The notes under the pieces: generated by a model
What the model was told of the DNA's origin: nothing
The model's input: the letters and a program-made list of their open reading frames with translations, nothing else
The model's database searches: none
Position numbers and translations under genes: made by a program
Assembly (NCBI GenBank): GCA_900708905.1
Contig: CAADRB010000016.1
Location: 168,211-232,210 of the forward strand
Origin: Hymenolepis diminuta
Lineage: Eukaryota > Platyhelminthes > Cestoda > Cyclophyllidea > Hymenolepididae
Reading direction: 5' to 3'
Length of the DNA stretch: 64,000 bases
Shown here: positions 1-13,900 of the stretch, one piece after another
Layout: each line of letters opens with the position of its first letter
How positions within the stretch are numbered: position 1 is the stretch's first letter

Positions 1-604
1 TAATAAAATTTGAAAGTGTCTAGACCAATCATTTACTTAAATCGATGGGCCAATAATATCCTGAGTAGCTCAGACATGAACTCACACAGAAATCAAATGA
101 TTAAGTCGTAAATATTAATTTTTTTAGCAATTGAACACTAATAAATTCAATGTTACACTACTTCATAATATATTTCTCAACAACCCTTTCCTTCGTTTCA
201 TCCCACATTGAATTATTGCAACGCATCAGATCATTTTGCATTGCCACGAGTAAAAATGAGGCCAAATGAAGTTTGCGTACAAAATACTTGCTGGCCGGTG
301 AAGAGTACCACTAAAATCTAAAGATCACTAATTGATATTGTAAATACTTTTCTAGTGATCGATTTGTGATTGGCCTTCTGTTGTTCTTTCAAAGTAGTAG
401 TGAAGAATTTTAAAGAAATTGCATCGATATCGATTATATTAATTAGAATAGTTATTATTATGACCCACAATATTACAAAACGCACCATTTTTAATTGCAA
501 ATGAATGAATAATGAAGCGAGCCATCAAAAAAGATGTCGAAAGCGACGTCAAGATATCAAAAGGTCTTACCTTACTTGATTTTTAGATTCCAGTCGTAGT
601 ATAA

Positions 605-775
605 TTACTAAATTGGTACGTCGCATTTCAAAATTCAAACTTTATGATCCTGGATTACAGCAGATGCATGTCTGCGATTTTTAGTATTTATTGATTGTTA
701 TTTTAATCTAGAGGTGCCGGTCTTACCATTTCAATTTATTTCTCCTTCCAGTGGTTGAGAAGGTAAAATTATTTT
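605..775 (+). repeat. Dispersed repeat family B, copy 1
   Basis: The stretch reads like 17,515-17,665 and 45,075-45,245. Shared blocks in the same order are AAATTCAAA, TT(T/C)ATGAT followed by CTGGATTA, TATTGA or TATTG, GTCTT or CTTGTCA, and a final GGTTGAGAAGG or GGTTATGAGG block. An end-only copy may lie at about 10,545-10,630. No coding potential is seen. The class is unknown; it could be a SINE tail or the non-coding end of a DNA transposon. Confidence 0.5.
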
Positions 776-2329
776 TTTAAATATTCAATACCTTACAGTT
801 TTTAGATGCAGAGATGAAATTACTGAAATTTATAATTTAGCGGAGCCCCATAATTTAATATAACATAGTCTATTTTATAAGGGTTAAAAAGTACATATTT
901 GATTCCAAGCGATTATACAATATTGAGTTCGCGTGTCCTTTTCGTCTTCATTTTGGTTGCCAAAATTTTGGTTTCTTTGGAAACTTTGCTAAAGTAACAG
1001 GCAAATGTCTAACAAATTTGATTCGAAATTATATTTCAATTTTGAAAATATCCCTGCATTTCCTTCATTTTTCATATATGGAAGTCTTACGAAGTTCAGT
1101 TTTCATAATTTACTTGACAAAACTTTTTAACAGTTAGCTTCCAAATTAAACATTGCACTCAATATTTGGATCCGAGCGGAGTTAAAATTGACGAGGTAAA
1201 GTCAATCTTTGTCATTAGCGTCTAAGTTTAAAATAACATTATAAAATAATTAGAATGAGTTAATTAAATACTGTGCTTAAGGGTACGGTAATTTTTGTCA
1301 CGTGAGGTCAAATTTTAGCGAGTACGGACAATTTTCTATAAAAGTTTCTCCTATACTAATGAGTTACAATATTTGTCCTAATAAGTGAGGAAATCTTTAT
1401 CAATTCTTATTTATAAACGAATTTTTATTTCCTTCCTACGTAAAAATATTTTAGTTTAAATGAAGTAGCAAAATGATTTTTAAAATTTACTTTTTTTGTT
1501 TTACTGGTTGCGTTAAAAGACCACCAGTGAAGAAGGTGATAGTCATCAAACTTCGCAAAAAAGATCTTCTAGAGGAGGCTCCTTAAACTAACCCACTATA
1601 TTTTCCATGGAAGAAAAGCAATGAATGTCAATCATACACATTGGTTTGGCTTAAAATAATGATTTACGATATTTGAAAACTTGAAAGATATGCGAGTCAG
1701 GCTTTCATTTTATGAAAACAGACCATATTTTTAATCATTATAACTGTGACTATATATCAGTATTTTTCGGCCAGTTTCTGGTGATCATTAAAGTTAACCA
1801 TCAAATTTGATTGGACGTATCTATCGCTTCCTTCGAAAGTTAAGTTATTTTTTATCTTTATATATTTACAGTTAAAAATATCTTCCTGGCAGAAGACCAA
1901 ATGACTACCACTTGTCATTTTGAAAGATTCAAATTGCCCATGGCCAAAATAGTTAAAAAGGTTAGTGTTTGCTACGTAGAAATTAAATTACCTTTCGAGG
2001 TAGTTTCTAGGTAGTTTCAACTTTTTGATTGTGAAAGAAACACTAACCAACGATGTATTTCATCGCAATAGGAGTATAAATCGTAAATCTAACTATTTAC
2101 ACCGTCCTTTTCCGTGTGTTCTATAATTATGGTGTCCCGGCTCTCAGTGTCGGACAATATAATTACTTGTGAGTAATTGTGTCGTCCTGTCGTCAGCTAT
2201 CCACCTAACCAGTTGTAATACTATGTGATCTAGATAAGAAACGTTTTCTCTCGAATCTTTCAGATGTTTTGTAATTAGTTCTCAATACTTTACAATAATT
2301 ATAGCTTATGGCGAAGGAAAAAACTATTT

Positions 2330-2350
2330 CTACACAACAGAGTTGTGTAG
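2330..2350. other. Perfect 9-bp inverted repeat (hairpin)
   Basis: CTACACAAC and GTTGTGTAG are perfect reverse complements separated by AGA, and so could form a stem with a three-base loop. No gene is nearby. The role is unknown and it may be a chance palindrome. Confidence 0.5.
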
Positions 2351-5300
2351 TAAGAAAGTTCAAACAGATTATGAAAGCTAGAAAGAGAGGGTGATTATAA
2401 AAAGAGGGGGATAAGAAATAGGGAATAAAATAGCTTATTTAATTTTTATTGCAGATTTATTATTTGACTGAGCTTTTATTCCAGAGATCAAGATAAATTA
2501 TTGGCAAAACAGGACGCAGTAAAAAATATGACCAACAGTTTTACTCTCATATCTCTCTCCTCAACGTTTAGGTTCACAGATCCGATTGCTCATTTCTCTG
2601 GTGTTCAGAGCCGAGTGACCAGTAAATTATGCCTATCTTTTCTAATCTTATTTTAATCGGCTAGTTAAAACAAGTTAAATAGTATTATAGCAAAATTTTC
2701 ATTACAATACAATAATATAAGTTAATAGTTTTGCAATAGCAAACTAGAGAGGGCTTTGAAGTTTGACCTGATGGACTAGAAATATATTTATTTTAAAATA
2801 TTTTACATTTTAAAACTTCATTGCAATTTTTTCACCATGATTTTTTCAAATTTTGTCTAGTACAGAGGTAATTTATTTCCTTTAAATTTCAGACAGTGCA
2901 AAAAGTTGCCCAAGACAATCATTTATCTCGAAGGAGAAGGAGGTAAAAAAAGGGAAAGCAAGAAGTCTATTAAATTGGCTGTTGAATCTTATAAACTCTT
3001 AACATGAAATATTATCTAAGAAATAGAAAGAAAAAAGAATGAACATTAGACGTTCTTCTCCCTCCCATTTTGTATCTGCATTCCAGTGATACATTATAGT
3101 GAACGGCGTAGCTTCCAAATGACGAATTACTGATTTTACCAAATTGTAAAATTTAAATTTTTGTGCTATTTAAATATAATTTTGAATTTGAAAATTTTCA
3201 TTTTCTTTTCACTCGCAAATATCTTTTTCCATCTTTTATTCCAAAATGCAGTTGGGAGCCACTTCATTCATATATTAACAGATACAGTTAAAAACACCTG
3301 CTATGACCGTTGACGCAAAGCTACTTCCAACGCTTTTATCAAACAGACAAATTGCATTTCGGAGCCTCTTTGACGATATATCAGCACTCCATCACACCTC
3401 TTCTACTTATCATTAGACAATGTGGCCAGTTTTCCGCTAGGTAATATCAAATTCGTGATCTCGCTATATTAAATCGTTGGCCTTCCTCCCAAACTTCTAG
3501 GGTGCTTGAATTCCTCCAGGATTTTTAGTTTCTCTTTAAAAATGCGTTTAAAAACGGTTTCACCAATAGAGGCATGGGTCTTAATAAATAAAAACGGAGA
3601 CCTCTTCGAAAAGGGCCATTTGTCAAAAGACCAATAGAACATGTTAGTTCTAACATTCGATAAATTTACCTATAACGCTAAGTGTTATTTTTCGATCCTT
3701 TTTGATAATAATTAAAATTCCTTTTTTTCAGTGTTATGAATTGATTCATATAATTTGGGTTTGTGGCTCATGCATTTCACTTTTCGTAATGAATCACTGA
3801 TATAAACCGTCATCTGATATGCTGAATTTCTTTAAAAAATATGTATTAATGACGGGATAAAATCATCATCCCATAAGCATACTTATCTTTAACCGTTATA
3901 TATATATGTACATATATATCGGGGAAATCTGAGATAAGAGAGCTCTAATTTTGGCCTTTTATTTTTAGTGATGTAGAGGAAATTAAATTGGGATCAACAT
4001 ATTTTACGTTTAATGGAATATTCCGTTTTAAAATGTGGATTTTCCATAAGACCAATTTCAAAGCTTCGAAATTGCAACAAATGAAGCGGATGGATTGGAG
4101 TTGTAATGTATAATATTACGAATGGAGGTAGATCAAATGAAGAATAGTCAAATTCTACCTATTTAGCAAGACAGAATTCTTGATGTTGCTCACTACCGTT
4201 GTTCATTAAAATGAGCAATTTCTATAGAGGTTTCACATCTATTGGGAAAAAAATGAATTCAACGAATCGCTTCATAAATACTGATGAGGTAATATGATAT
4301 ATACACTCAAAAGAAAATTTTATCCCGTAAAAGTGGTTAAAGGAAAGTAAATTCGTGTATTTTTCCGGAATTCGCACGAGACATAAACATCCTCTATAGG
4401 GGCTAGACACAATGATTTTCAAACAATAACACCTGGAACTCTTATTTGAGCTGACTCATTTGCCAGGGGGAGTTCACCCCGACAGTCTGAATTAATTATA
4501 CAAGTTTCTTAATTAGAATATGGAAAACTTACCGGACTTCCTTTGAATCAAGGATCACATGCATTTTGGAACCAGCATCTTTATGAACATATTGTTTATT
4601 TGTATTAAAACTTCATTATATTAATGCAATTGTAATTTTTATGCTTTTTTCAGATTATTACAACATGTTTTTGAATATTAAAATTAAATAGCTTCAACTT
4701 CTAAAATACTGAATCATTACTTAGAATCTTGGACAATTCCATTTGCCGAATATGTGATACATTTTCTAGCGCACATAATTTTTTCTTCCGTTTATTCGGA
4801 TATTCGGGTAAGAAGATACGTAGTAATAATGCTATAATGGTCTCTCAGGATATCAAAGTTTTAATCTGCGTTCCTTTATTCCTGTTTTAACTTCAAGTTC
4901 TTCCCGCGGTCATAATACGATCTTGATATCTACTAACTTAAAGGGAACAATTTGTAGCGTTCCGCAGTTTCTTGATACTCAATTAACTTAACTATTTCCC
5001 ATTCAATTATTTTTGGCCTTTTAATGATATTTTTAATAAAATTACTTGTTATTCAGAAAAAGGACAATGAAAATCTGATTTCTCCAGCGATTTCTTTACT
5101 AGGGTTAAATTGAATTTTCTTTATATTCTATTTGCTAATTGCACTTTTAATGTTTCGATGATATGCTTAGTTAAAGGAGATTAAAATTGAATTATCGGAG
5201 GTGAGCATATCGAAGATCTCTAATAGGGTTATTTACTTGAAACTAAGAAACATGGGAAAAGTGAGCAGTTTTTTCTATTTCTCTGATACCTCTTTTGGCA

Positions 5301-8300
5301 GAAGCTTCGAAGAAGCTTGAAATCCACGTTTAATCTAATTTTCTTTTGGACTTAATTTTTGAATACTTCGCCTCTAAGTACAATTTTTAAAGAGAATAGT
5401 GTTTAAGGATAATAATAATCGAACTGTAAATGTCATGAACCAAGGAGGTAAATGCTTGCCCTAATTAACCTTTATGTATATTTATAAAAAAAGCCATTAA
5501 TAGCATTATTTCAACATATAGCAATGTCTTAAGGCTAAGTCTGTGCTTAAGAGCCTCCCACAATTGTAAGCCAGTTAATTTTCTAAAATATTTGGCTTTC
5601 TTAATTCGCAATTTGTAAATATTTGATTTGGCAAGCGGAGCAAAATTTGCAGATAATAATTTTTTTCATATAAGACAAACGGAGGAGAAGAGGCCGATGA
5701 AAAGACGAAAAAGCGGTATTTTGTTTTAATATTGCGTTAGTCATTTTCTGATTTTTCGTTCTTTCAAAGCAAATGAAATTAGATGATTCGAAAGTCTGAT
5801 TTATTTTAAATTAAACAGATTAAGAAAATCTTAGTAAGATTTGCCTGCGATGAATGCTGGAAACGGAATAGATGTAAAGGCAAATTACAAGTAATAGGTT
5901 ACCACTTGTACCAGCAGAAGGAAGAAGGTTTAAATTTCTGATTCAGAGTCTCATTGTTAGATTTGAAATATAATAGTTTTTTAATTAAATAAAAAAACGT
6001 TTGTTCTTTAAAATTAATAAACTTTAACTAGTGTTCTTAGTTCTTAGTTTAATATTCAATAATCCAACATATTCACAATTTTAAATATTCAAACTAAAAG
6101 TTCTTTAATGCTTCCTTACCAAATTCTGTCTATAGCTACCTTTTCTTTCTGTTTGAAAATCCATTAGAAATAAATTTTCGTCCCTCATATGGCATATATT
6201 AATGCCTTAGTATTACGTTAATAAGTTTATTAAATATAAAATTTTTTATTACTGCTCCTCTAATTTTTTTCAAAATTTAAATGCGAAAATTGGATGAAAT
6301 CTTAGAGGCTAATTTATTTAAGCGAAAACTTAGAAAGGAGATAAATTTTGCCAGTAGAAATCTTTTCAATGATTAATGCGTTTTCAAGTAACTCCTTTCT
6401 TTCACTCTGGCATTTAATCCTTACTCCCTCTGATTTCGGAAAATTTTTCGTTTAATATATTTTTCTTAATGTTTCAAAATCTAATTCATTTATTACTACC
6501 TTCCAAAAAGGTTATTATGTTTTGAATTTAAGTAAAGCAAAATTTATTTTTTCGCTTAATAAAAATGTGTTGATAAAGTAATAGTGTTTTCAATCTACAG
6601 ATATCTGTCATTTGTTTTTTTAAATTAATTTGTCACTTTGGTTTCTAAAATTCTAAATCAAATTCAAATATGCTTCGTTTCATTTCTAAAAGCGCCATTT
6701 AATTAAATTTAAAATCCGGTATTTAATTTAGTGGATGACTGGTGTGGAATGATTAATGACATTAGGGACGCTACTTCAGTTATTTTCCTTTTTCACGTTG
6801 GCCCCTGTGTCCGCCAGACTGAATCATACTTTAGAAGACATTTGAAACAGACGAGGTAAACACGAAGTAAAGTTTTAAAATTTTTAAATAACTTAGTACA
6901 GTAATTAAATTCCCTAACCAGTCAGTTTTTATATTTTTTAAGTTAATATTTAGTGAAACCGTGTGATTTTTAAGAAGATGTAATCCATATCTCAACCACT
7001 TCTAATGATAATCGAGTTAAAGGCGATAGATGACTAAAGAGTTGAATCTTAGAAGTTTTTGAGTTGTTTATATTTCTAACAGGAGGTCACGATGCAGACC
7101 GTTGACACAGAAGGAATAAGTCGAGTCATTCATGTCGCAAACTAAGCATGGAAGTAGTTGGGAATGCCATCCCAATTAACTGGCTTACAAAATATTTCTT
7201 CGAGAAGCGTAATTCCTATATGGTCATCGATGTTCTTGCGTGATGATGGGATTCTGTATGGGTTTCTTTATCCAAGCATACACTTATACGGCCTACAGAT
7301 ATTGCTGTCGAGACCGTACCATTTCCGATGGCCAAGTGCTGATTGACGTCTGCTGTTTATAGCACAGAAATTTTCAATATTCAGTTATTTTAGTGCCCTC
7401 TCAGCTCTGTTCTGTTATGATCAAGTAAAATCAATCTGTTTTCCAAACTTCTGGGAGAAAATGTGACTGAAATATCAAATTGCACAACCAGTCACTACGC
7501 ACTGAATATCGCCAATAAGAATTTGTTTAGTAATCCAGTCCATGAATCACAAAATTTATATTTTTGCAAGTGAATTATCCATTAAAAGACACCGTACAAC
7601 CCGAATCCAAAAATCTCTAATAACTTGAAAGTATTTTCAACTCTTTCTATCCTCTTCCTATTATCGTTCTTGGACTAACTGTTAATTAATTTGGTTGCTT
7701 CATACAATGAAAAATTTTGATGTATTTTTGTCTTGATATTGATAATAATGCTAAAATTAATGAGACAACATTTTCTAACGTTTATTTTGAGGAAAAATTA
7801 ATAAGCAGTAAATAAGGAGATGACAGCCCTCCGTAAAATTGGTACTGAGTGAATGTTGAGAACATATAAAAGAGACAATTTCAATAGTAAGCAATCAAAA
7901 CTACAAACTATGATGTTTCAGAATAGGTGGCCGTTGCTCAAAGTTTATAAAACTATATATTATTATATTACTAATTTGTCCAGTTATTGTCTTCGATACG
8001 ATCTTTAATAAATATGATGACTACAATTATTTTTAAATTTAATAAATTATCATTATCTATTTATAATTTCACTATAAATAATGCTAACAGGCAGACGGTA
8101 TTTAGTAACTTTGAATGAACGCTTTGCAAATGGTTACATAAACTTGAGTTTTTAGGCTGATCCAATGACTGCTATGCAAATTTATCTGAAGACTTTGGCC
8201 AGTAACTCCCAAAATTGGCAAAAGATGCAAAAAGGGTTGCTTTTATCGTTCTTTCCTCAAGGGAATCGCCAAGGTACTGTGACTGTCAGCAAATTGACCA

Positions 8301-9439
8301 AATGAAAAGGAGCGATAATTAGTTCTTCGACCCACTCGCATCTTGGCTCTATCCCCTTGAGTATTTTGACGCATTACCAGGGCTCTAATGAAATTTCTTT
8401 GTATGAAACCGAAATTGGATAATTTTATTATTATATAGCTGTGAGTGGAGTTGGGTTGTAATGAAAAGTGAAATAAGGTACAGCCGGAGCAATGTGCTCA
8501 TTATTAATAAATAAATTGATCTAGAGAATGTCTACCTGTGACTTATATTAATCTGTAAAATAGCAAATTAAACAATGGCAACAGTGTGATTTAGGCATTT
8601 TTGAAAAATGGCCGTATCAGACTCCTTAATACTCATTCTTCACCCAAATATCTTAAGCCCGACATGAGGTAATAACTTGTGACATAATATTTACCTCGGA
8701 TTTAGCTCTTTTCCAATTTTTATAAATTTGGCCTCAAAGAGGTACATTTTAACGACTACCTTGAAGTTTAACAACATACAAAAAAATGAATAAAGATTAA
8801 TAGAAGGCTAAATCTACTATTGCCTCTTTATTTGTTTAATCAGCGAATAAAAATTATTTGATTTTATCTATTCGTTATATGACTGATTATTTAAATGATC
8901 GCTTCATTAAATTTTCTGTTCACCTGAAGATGTTATTATATTGCGATCTTAAGTAATCTAGTCGCAGTACCATTAAATTATGGGTGATAATTTGTGCGGT
9001 TTCAGATAACCTAACTTAGACACCGATACTTCGTTGAATAGTGAATATACTGGTAATTTCGTGGACATCTAATTCCACAATCACGTCTCAAACTAAATAA
9101 TTAATTTTATCCTTTTTAATGTAATCAAGAAATCCTACAACCGTTTTATTTTTGAACTTACAATTACTTATTTTAAGGGCCTTCAAATAAACGTGTATTA
9201 TTTAAAACAGTATTAATAGAACACCGTCTGAAAAACGCATGTATAGGTTAATTTTTAATATGAATGAATAGAACTGGAATTTCAGATTAATTCTGCATTT
9301 ATAGGTAAGAACTGTGGACCTTGTTTGGAAAGTTGCTACTGATTCGCCCAGAACCTTGTCTGAATGCACTTGCTACCAATGCGATTCGCTTGAAGTTTTT
9401 TCTCATAATCTAGCAGCCATGCAGTCAAAGCGCAAAGAA

Positions 9440-9476
9440 GCAACGCTCGTTCGTTCGTCCGTTCGCTACTGCTGCT
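9440..9476. repeat. Short GTTC-type tandem run followed by CTG run
   Basis: A run of CGTTCGTTCGTCCGTTCG is followed at once by CTACTGCTGCTGC. It sits in a GC-richer island (about 9,300-9,520) in otherwise AT-rich sequence. The open frame across it (9,314-9,520) is cysteine-rich but has no recognisable domain or splice context, so I do not call it coding. Confidence 0.45.
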
Positions 9477-10789
9477 GCTTCGAGGGTTTTTTTGCTTCGC
9501 CTGACTCTCAATATTATTGAAAGTGGGCTGATTTTGGAAAATTTTGCATTGCTTTTAGTAAAAATTAAGGCCAAAACACTTCTGATCAATAACACCTAAA
9601 AATGACTGTAGAGGGCAGATGGTGAAGTATTCTTACTTATTTGCTTAAGGCCTTGAAATAATATACAGATATATGCACCATCAAATAAAATGAATAATAA
9701 ATAATTATAATTAGTGCTACTGTGTATTCATTATCTCTTTACTTCACAAAAAATTGAATATATTGTTATGAAATATATCCCATCTTCTAGGTACTGGTTC
9801 CTACTCTTTCATCCTGATTTTCACCCTCCCCTTTTTTACAATTCAAATGCCTTTCAGCTGCTATGTTTGTCTAGATCAAATATTCCATGAGAAAATTAAT
9901 TCTACAAATGAAAATGAGGAAAATTTTTACCTTGTTAATGAGATTCCCATACCCAAAGCATATTTATGCTATATAAATTTAGCTCTTCAAATACAAATAC
10001 AAAATCCTTTCGGATTTTCCACCATTTGTGCATTAAAGTAAACAATTTTGCATTATTATAAAAAGCTTTAATATTAAACATTAAGACTTTATTAATTTGC
10101 GTCTTATACCATGGATCAATAACTTTAAAGTGGCCAAAGTTACCACTTTGAGACCATTTTCATTTCATTCTTCCGGTTTTATAAAGATCTCAAATGCAGT
10201 TTAAACAAAATGCCATATTTAAGTGCTTCGTATAGTAGCTCGTTCTTGATCGAGTTAATAATAAATTTCGTTATTAGAGCTCATGATCGATAAATCATGT
10301 GATTTTTCAAAACGATTTCCATCGTTTAGCCTTGCATAACTGGCTCTTCCACTCCAATCTGTCACATACGTTTCGTTTCGTTGATTTTTTATCGATTTGT
10401 ACAGAATTTTGATTAGAAAAGAGTAGAGATATCAGCAATACACATCACAACAATTTATGAACCAATACAATTCTTGGTAAGCTTCTTTGAGGAATTACTA
10501 ACCATTGTTTTTCAACGAGATAATATTAAATTTTGAGCTATATTCTGTTGTTACATGGTTCACATATCGCATGAAGTGTCAGTCTTGCCCATTCAATTCA
10601 TTTTTTTCTCAATGGTTGAGAAGGCGGATAGATTTTATATGATATTTAGCAGTTTATAGTTTTAACATTAGTAGGGATGAGACGAATTTATCCATAGTGA
10701 CATTAAAAGTGCTGTCTTTTAATTTGCTTCAAAATCATGAAGCTCTCGTTTGTAACACATGTCTTAAACTTATATGGTTCGGTAGAATT

Positions 10790-10965
10790 ATTAACATAAC
10801 AAATTTAAATTAGTCATCGAGATTGTACTTTAAGGCGTTTTCTCTGATGGACGAAGGGTTGCCTTTTGCCTGTCAAATATGTTCATTGGATGGAGAAAAA
10901 CATTAAAACGGATAGCCTAGTAAACCTTTCCCCGTTTCACATGCGCCTTCTAAATGAGGCTGACT
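10790..10965 (+). repeat. Dispersed repeat family C, copy 1
   Basis: Shares ordered blocks with 11,775-11,960 and 13,320-13,520: an AGTCATCGAGATT-like start, a pyrimidine-rich CTTTTGCC/CTTCCG segment, TTCATTGGATGGA(G)AAA, AAAACGGAT or AAGGCGGAT, a TTTC(T/A)CATGC segment and CTGACT. Copies are diverged and non-coding. This is an unclassified interspersed repeat. Confidence 0.55.
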
Positions 10966-11774
10966 AATTAAGAATTAATTAACTGAATACAGAGTTAATC
11001 CAAATAAGAGATGTTTAAGAAATAGTTCTTCGGAAATGCACATTGATTTAATTTCATACTATAAATTCGCTATTGTTAATTTTGTCTTGTCTAATAGATA
11101 AAGGCATTTTCTTATCTCCTACAGCTCCAGTCGTATTAGTACATGCAAATTCTGAACTTAATCAACTGATTCTACTCATCAGTCTATTTGACGTGAACTC
11201 ACTTTAAGAACCTATGGATCATATTATTATTTTTGAACCGTGGATCTTTATAACCTGATACGATGAGTTACATTACTCCAGAATTTAAATTTATTGGAAC
11301 TCCTGATACCATGTCTTTGTCATCTATTTCTGCTCGAATCCAGTATTCTCGTCTTTAATGTGCATTTTTACTATTTTCCGTTTGCCATGCTCTAAACTTG
11401 AAAACGCTCTTTTGCTGTCCCAAAGGTAATAATAATGGCCTTATTTAATAGTCCAGAGATTTAACTGATTGTCTGTAAAATCAGAGAGCAAAGGTTAAAT
11501 GTCCATCTGCACGGCATCAACAGATGAATCGACCAAACAACTTGGTTTAATTTTATTAGTGAAGGAAGTGACAGAATTCGACTACTCCCTCAGGGAGTCA
11601 AAATGAGGCTACTCCTCAACCCATAATGAATGCTGGTAAACGCTTTCCGAAAATTGGCTTGGGAGCTATTTATTTGTGATATTCTTGTAAAGACGCAGAG
11701 CTTAATTTACTTGGTATAGTATATCCGCGCTGAGCTGTCGCGACTTGAAAATTATTTTAAAAGCTACCAAAATA

Positions 11775-11960
11775 ACACATCTGGATCATTTATCAAGAAT
11801 GCTCTTTTAGGGTTTATTCTAATCGGCAAACGCCTCTTCTCCTCTCTTTCGACGACCATGTTTATTCATTGGATGGAGAGAAAGAAATTAAGGCGTGTGG
11901 GTGAATAATGATGTTCACTTTTTTCATGCATTGTCTAAAAGTGACTGAGTTATTATGCTA
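11775..11960 (+). repeat. Dispersed repeat family C, copy 2
   Basis: Contains TCATTGGATGGAGAGAAA, then ATTAAGGCG, then TTTTTCATGCATTGTCTAA and GTGACTGAGTTATTA. The same blocks occur in the same order in the copy at 13,320-13,520. Non-coding. Confidence 0.55.
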
Positions 11961-13189
11961 ATAGCATGCTGCTGAATTAAATATAAGTGGGATCAGAATA
12001 GAAATTATTCTTCATTAATGCACATCATATTATATTACATACCATACTTTTTTGCTATAATTGGTGTCTTGTGAAGAAATTTTTTCATCTGAACCCGTTT
12101 GCCACGTTACTTACAAATTTTAATGCCGAATGTTATAAATTCTATTGAACTCTGCTAAGTTAACTAAAGCACCAAAATATCTAAAATTAATTACGCAAGA
12201 AGACGAATTTATTGAGGTGATATTACCAAAAACTCAATTAAGTATATTGGTTAATAAAGTGTAGAAGAATAGGACTGGAATGTCGCCAGTTGTTGCGAGA
12301 TAAATATCAGGTCGCTAGAATTGGGGCTGCAAAGAGTAAGAAGGGGGTAAAAAATTAGGTGGGGATATTTCTCTAATGAGATAGCAGGGGATGATTATAA
12401 GAAAGCAAGAGAGTTGCGAATAGGGAGGAGTTGACAAGGGGGCCTGGCTTTAGCAGATGACAAGTAGGATTTGAAGAACAGAGAGTCGAGAAGATGTGGT
12501 GGAAGCCAGAACGTCAGAGTAGGGCTTTATAGGTATGGGATTGATAAAGTCCTTTAAAATAGTTAAAAAGTAGGGGGAAATTTTGCTGACCGTTTAAAAA
12601 TAAAACCTTAACAATTGAAAAGAGTTTAGAGGGAGGGGTGTTATTTTTAACGTTCTTTTGAATTTCCTTATGAGCATGATAGGAATGCGACAAGACCTTG
12701 CCATTTGGTAATCAGTGATGGCTATCAGACACCTCTCTGAATCATAAATATCCAGGTTTCCAAATCATGGAAATGTTATTCGCCATTAATTTTGAATCAA
12801 GTCTTACAAAGACATGTCCTTCAAATCTCTGAATATCATGAATGTCAACTAACCTAGGAATTCGGAAGTCAAATTATGAAATTTGGACCAAGGAAGATAG
12901 GCAAAGTGATACATCAATAATTTGAATGTGGTAAGTCATTTGATACCATTTTTTGTATATAATTTTATTTGATCTCTTTCCATTCCCATTTCTTGATGAC
13001 TTATTTTACTGCATTCTTTTCAGATATTTTCGAAACAGTACTATGGTTAGTAATATTTTTCAAAGATCCCAATTGGATTTTACTTTCATCAGTCAACCCT
13101 CTTGTCAAGGAGGAAATATTAGTTTAATGAGAAAAATATTTTATTAAATACTTTTTCCTGTTTGTATCATAATAAGGTTCTTTTTGTGC

Positions 13190-13520
13190 CAAAATGACAC
13201 GTATGTGTTCTCTCTCAGCTCTCTCTGAGAGAACTGGAATATCGGGCTTGTAGACCGTAAGACTTCCATTTTACCAAGCTTGTCCAAAACTGGTATAACT
13301 TAAAAAAGTCTAGTAAAATAATGCATCTGAACCAGTCATCGAGATTTTATTCTTGAGATTTGTTTTTAAACGGCAGGTACTTTTCTTCCGCTTATCTTCT
13401 TTCGACATGCAAATTTGTTCATCGGATGAAAAAAAAATTAAGGCGGATTTATGAGTAATCATTTTTTCCGTTTCTCATGCATCGTCTAATAACTGACTGA
13501 GTCATTACCCTCAAATTGTG
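13190..13520 (+). repeat. Dispersed repeat family C, copy 3 (longest)
   Basis: This is the longest of three related copies between 10.8 and 13.5 kb. It has CAGTCATCGAGATT, TCATCGGATGAAAAAAAA, ATTAAGGCGGAT, TTTCTCATGCATCGTCTAA and ACTGACTGAGTCATTA. Its left part, GGAATATCGGGCTTGTAGA followed by CCGTAAGACTT, also recurs in diverged form at about 22,437-22,475, so the element probably begins near 13,190. Confidence 0.55.
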
Positions 13521-13719
13521 AACTGTTATAATTGCCTCAAACTCTCATATTGACAGTTTTGCTAAAGTACTTAGTTTTGTTTGAACGATTTGTGTAGTTC
13601 TAGGAATAATTCTACCGTCATGGTTGGAGTCATTTCTCAATCATTTTGTTAGTGGAGTCTGCTCAGTTGATTTCGATGGCAAAAGGCTATTATGAAACGT
13701 ATCATTATAGTTACCGGAT

Positions 13720-13900
13720 TTCCCAAAGAAACAGAAAGCACAGTAGCCATCGGGACGTCTGTCCAGTCAGCGACTATGAGTTTGATGCTCAACGGAGCAC
13801 ATTTGTGACGCAATTGGCCAACCGCTTTGGATAAATTTTTGACAAAGATAGGATAGCAGAATGAAAGCTTTTCATAAGAATGGCTCAAAGTTATTTTCCC
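13720..13900 (+). repeat. tRNA-derived SINE-like fragment
   Basis: A polymerase III B-box-like segment, GAGTTTGATGCTCAACGGAG, is preceded by a degenerate 5' part. It matches the segment GATGTTTAACGGAGCACATT of the copy near 36,200 and the GTTCGATGCTCATCGG of the copy near 45,600. Short open frames on both strands across it are by-products. Confidence 0.5.

Larger units (their letters stand above)
1..10780. other. Gene-free AT-rich stretch
   Basis: I see no supportable gene here. The open frames are short, use non-ATG starts or lack splice context, and none gives a recognisable domain. The stretch contains one copy of a dispersed repeat (about 605-775), a small perfect hairpin (2330-2350), TA-rich microsatellite-like sequence near 3,898-3,920 and a GC-richer patch with tetranucleotide and CTG-like runs at about 9,300-9,520. 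It may be intergenic or part of a long intron of a gene outside the window. Confidence 0.6.

Noticed and set aside
3898..3920. TATATATATGTACATATATAT palindrome
   Set aside because: Ordinary TA-rich microsatellite in AT-rich DNA; no associated feature.
9314..9520. 68-codon Cys-rich ORF in a GC-richer patch
   Set aside because: No splice partners or domain. Its composition follows from a tetranucleotide and CTG run.
13649..13888. Overlapping 62- and 79-codon frames on opposite strands
   Set aside because: The sequence is a SINE-like fragment with a B-box-like segment; no domain is seen.
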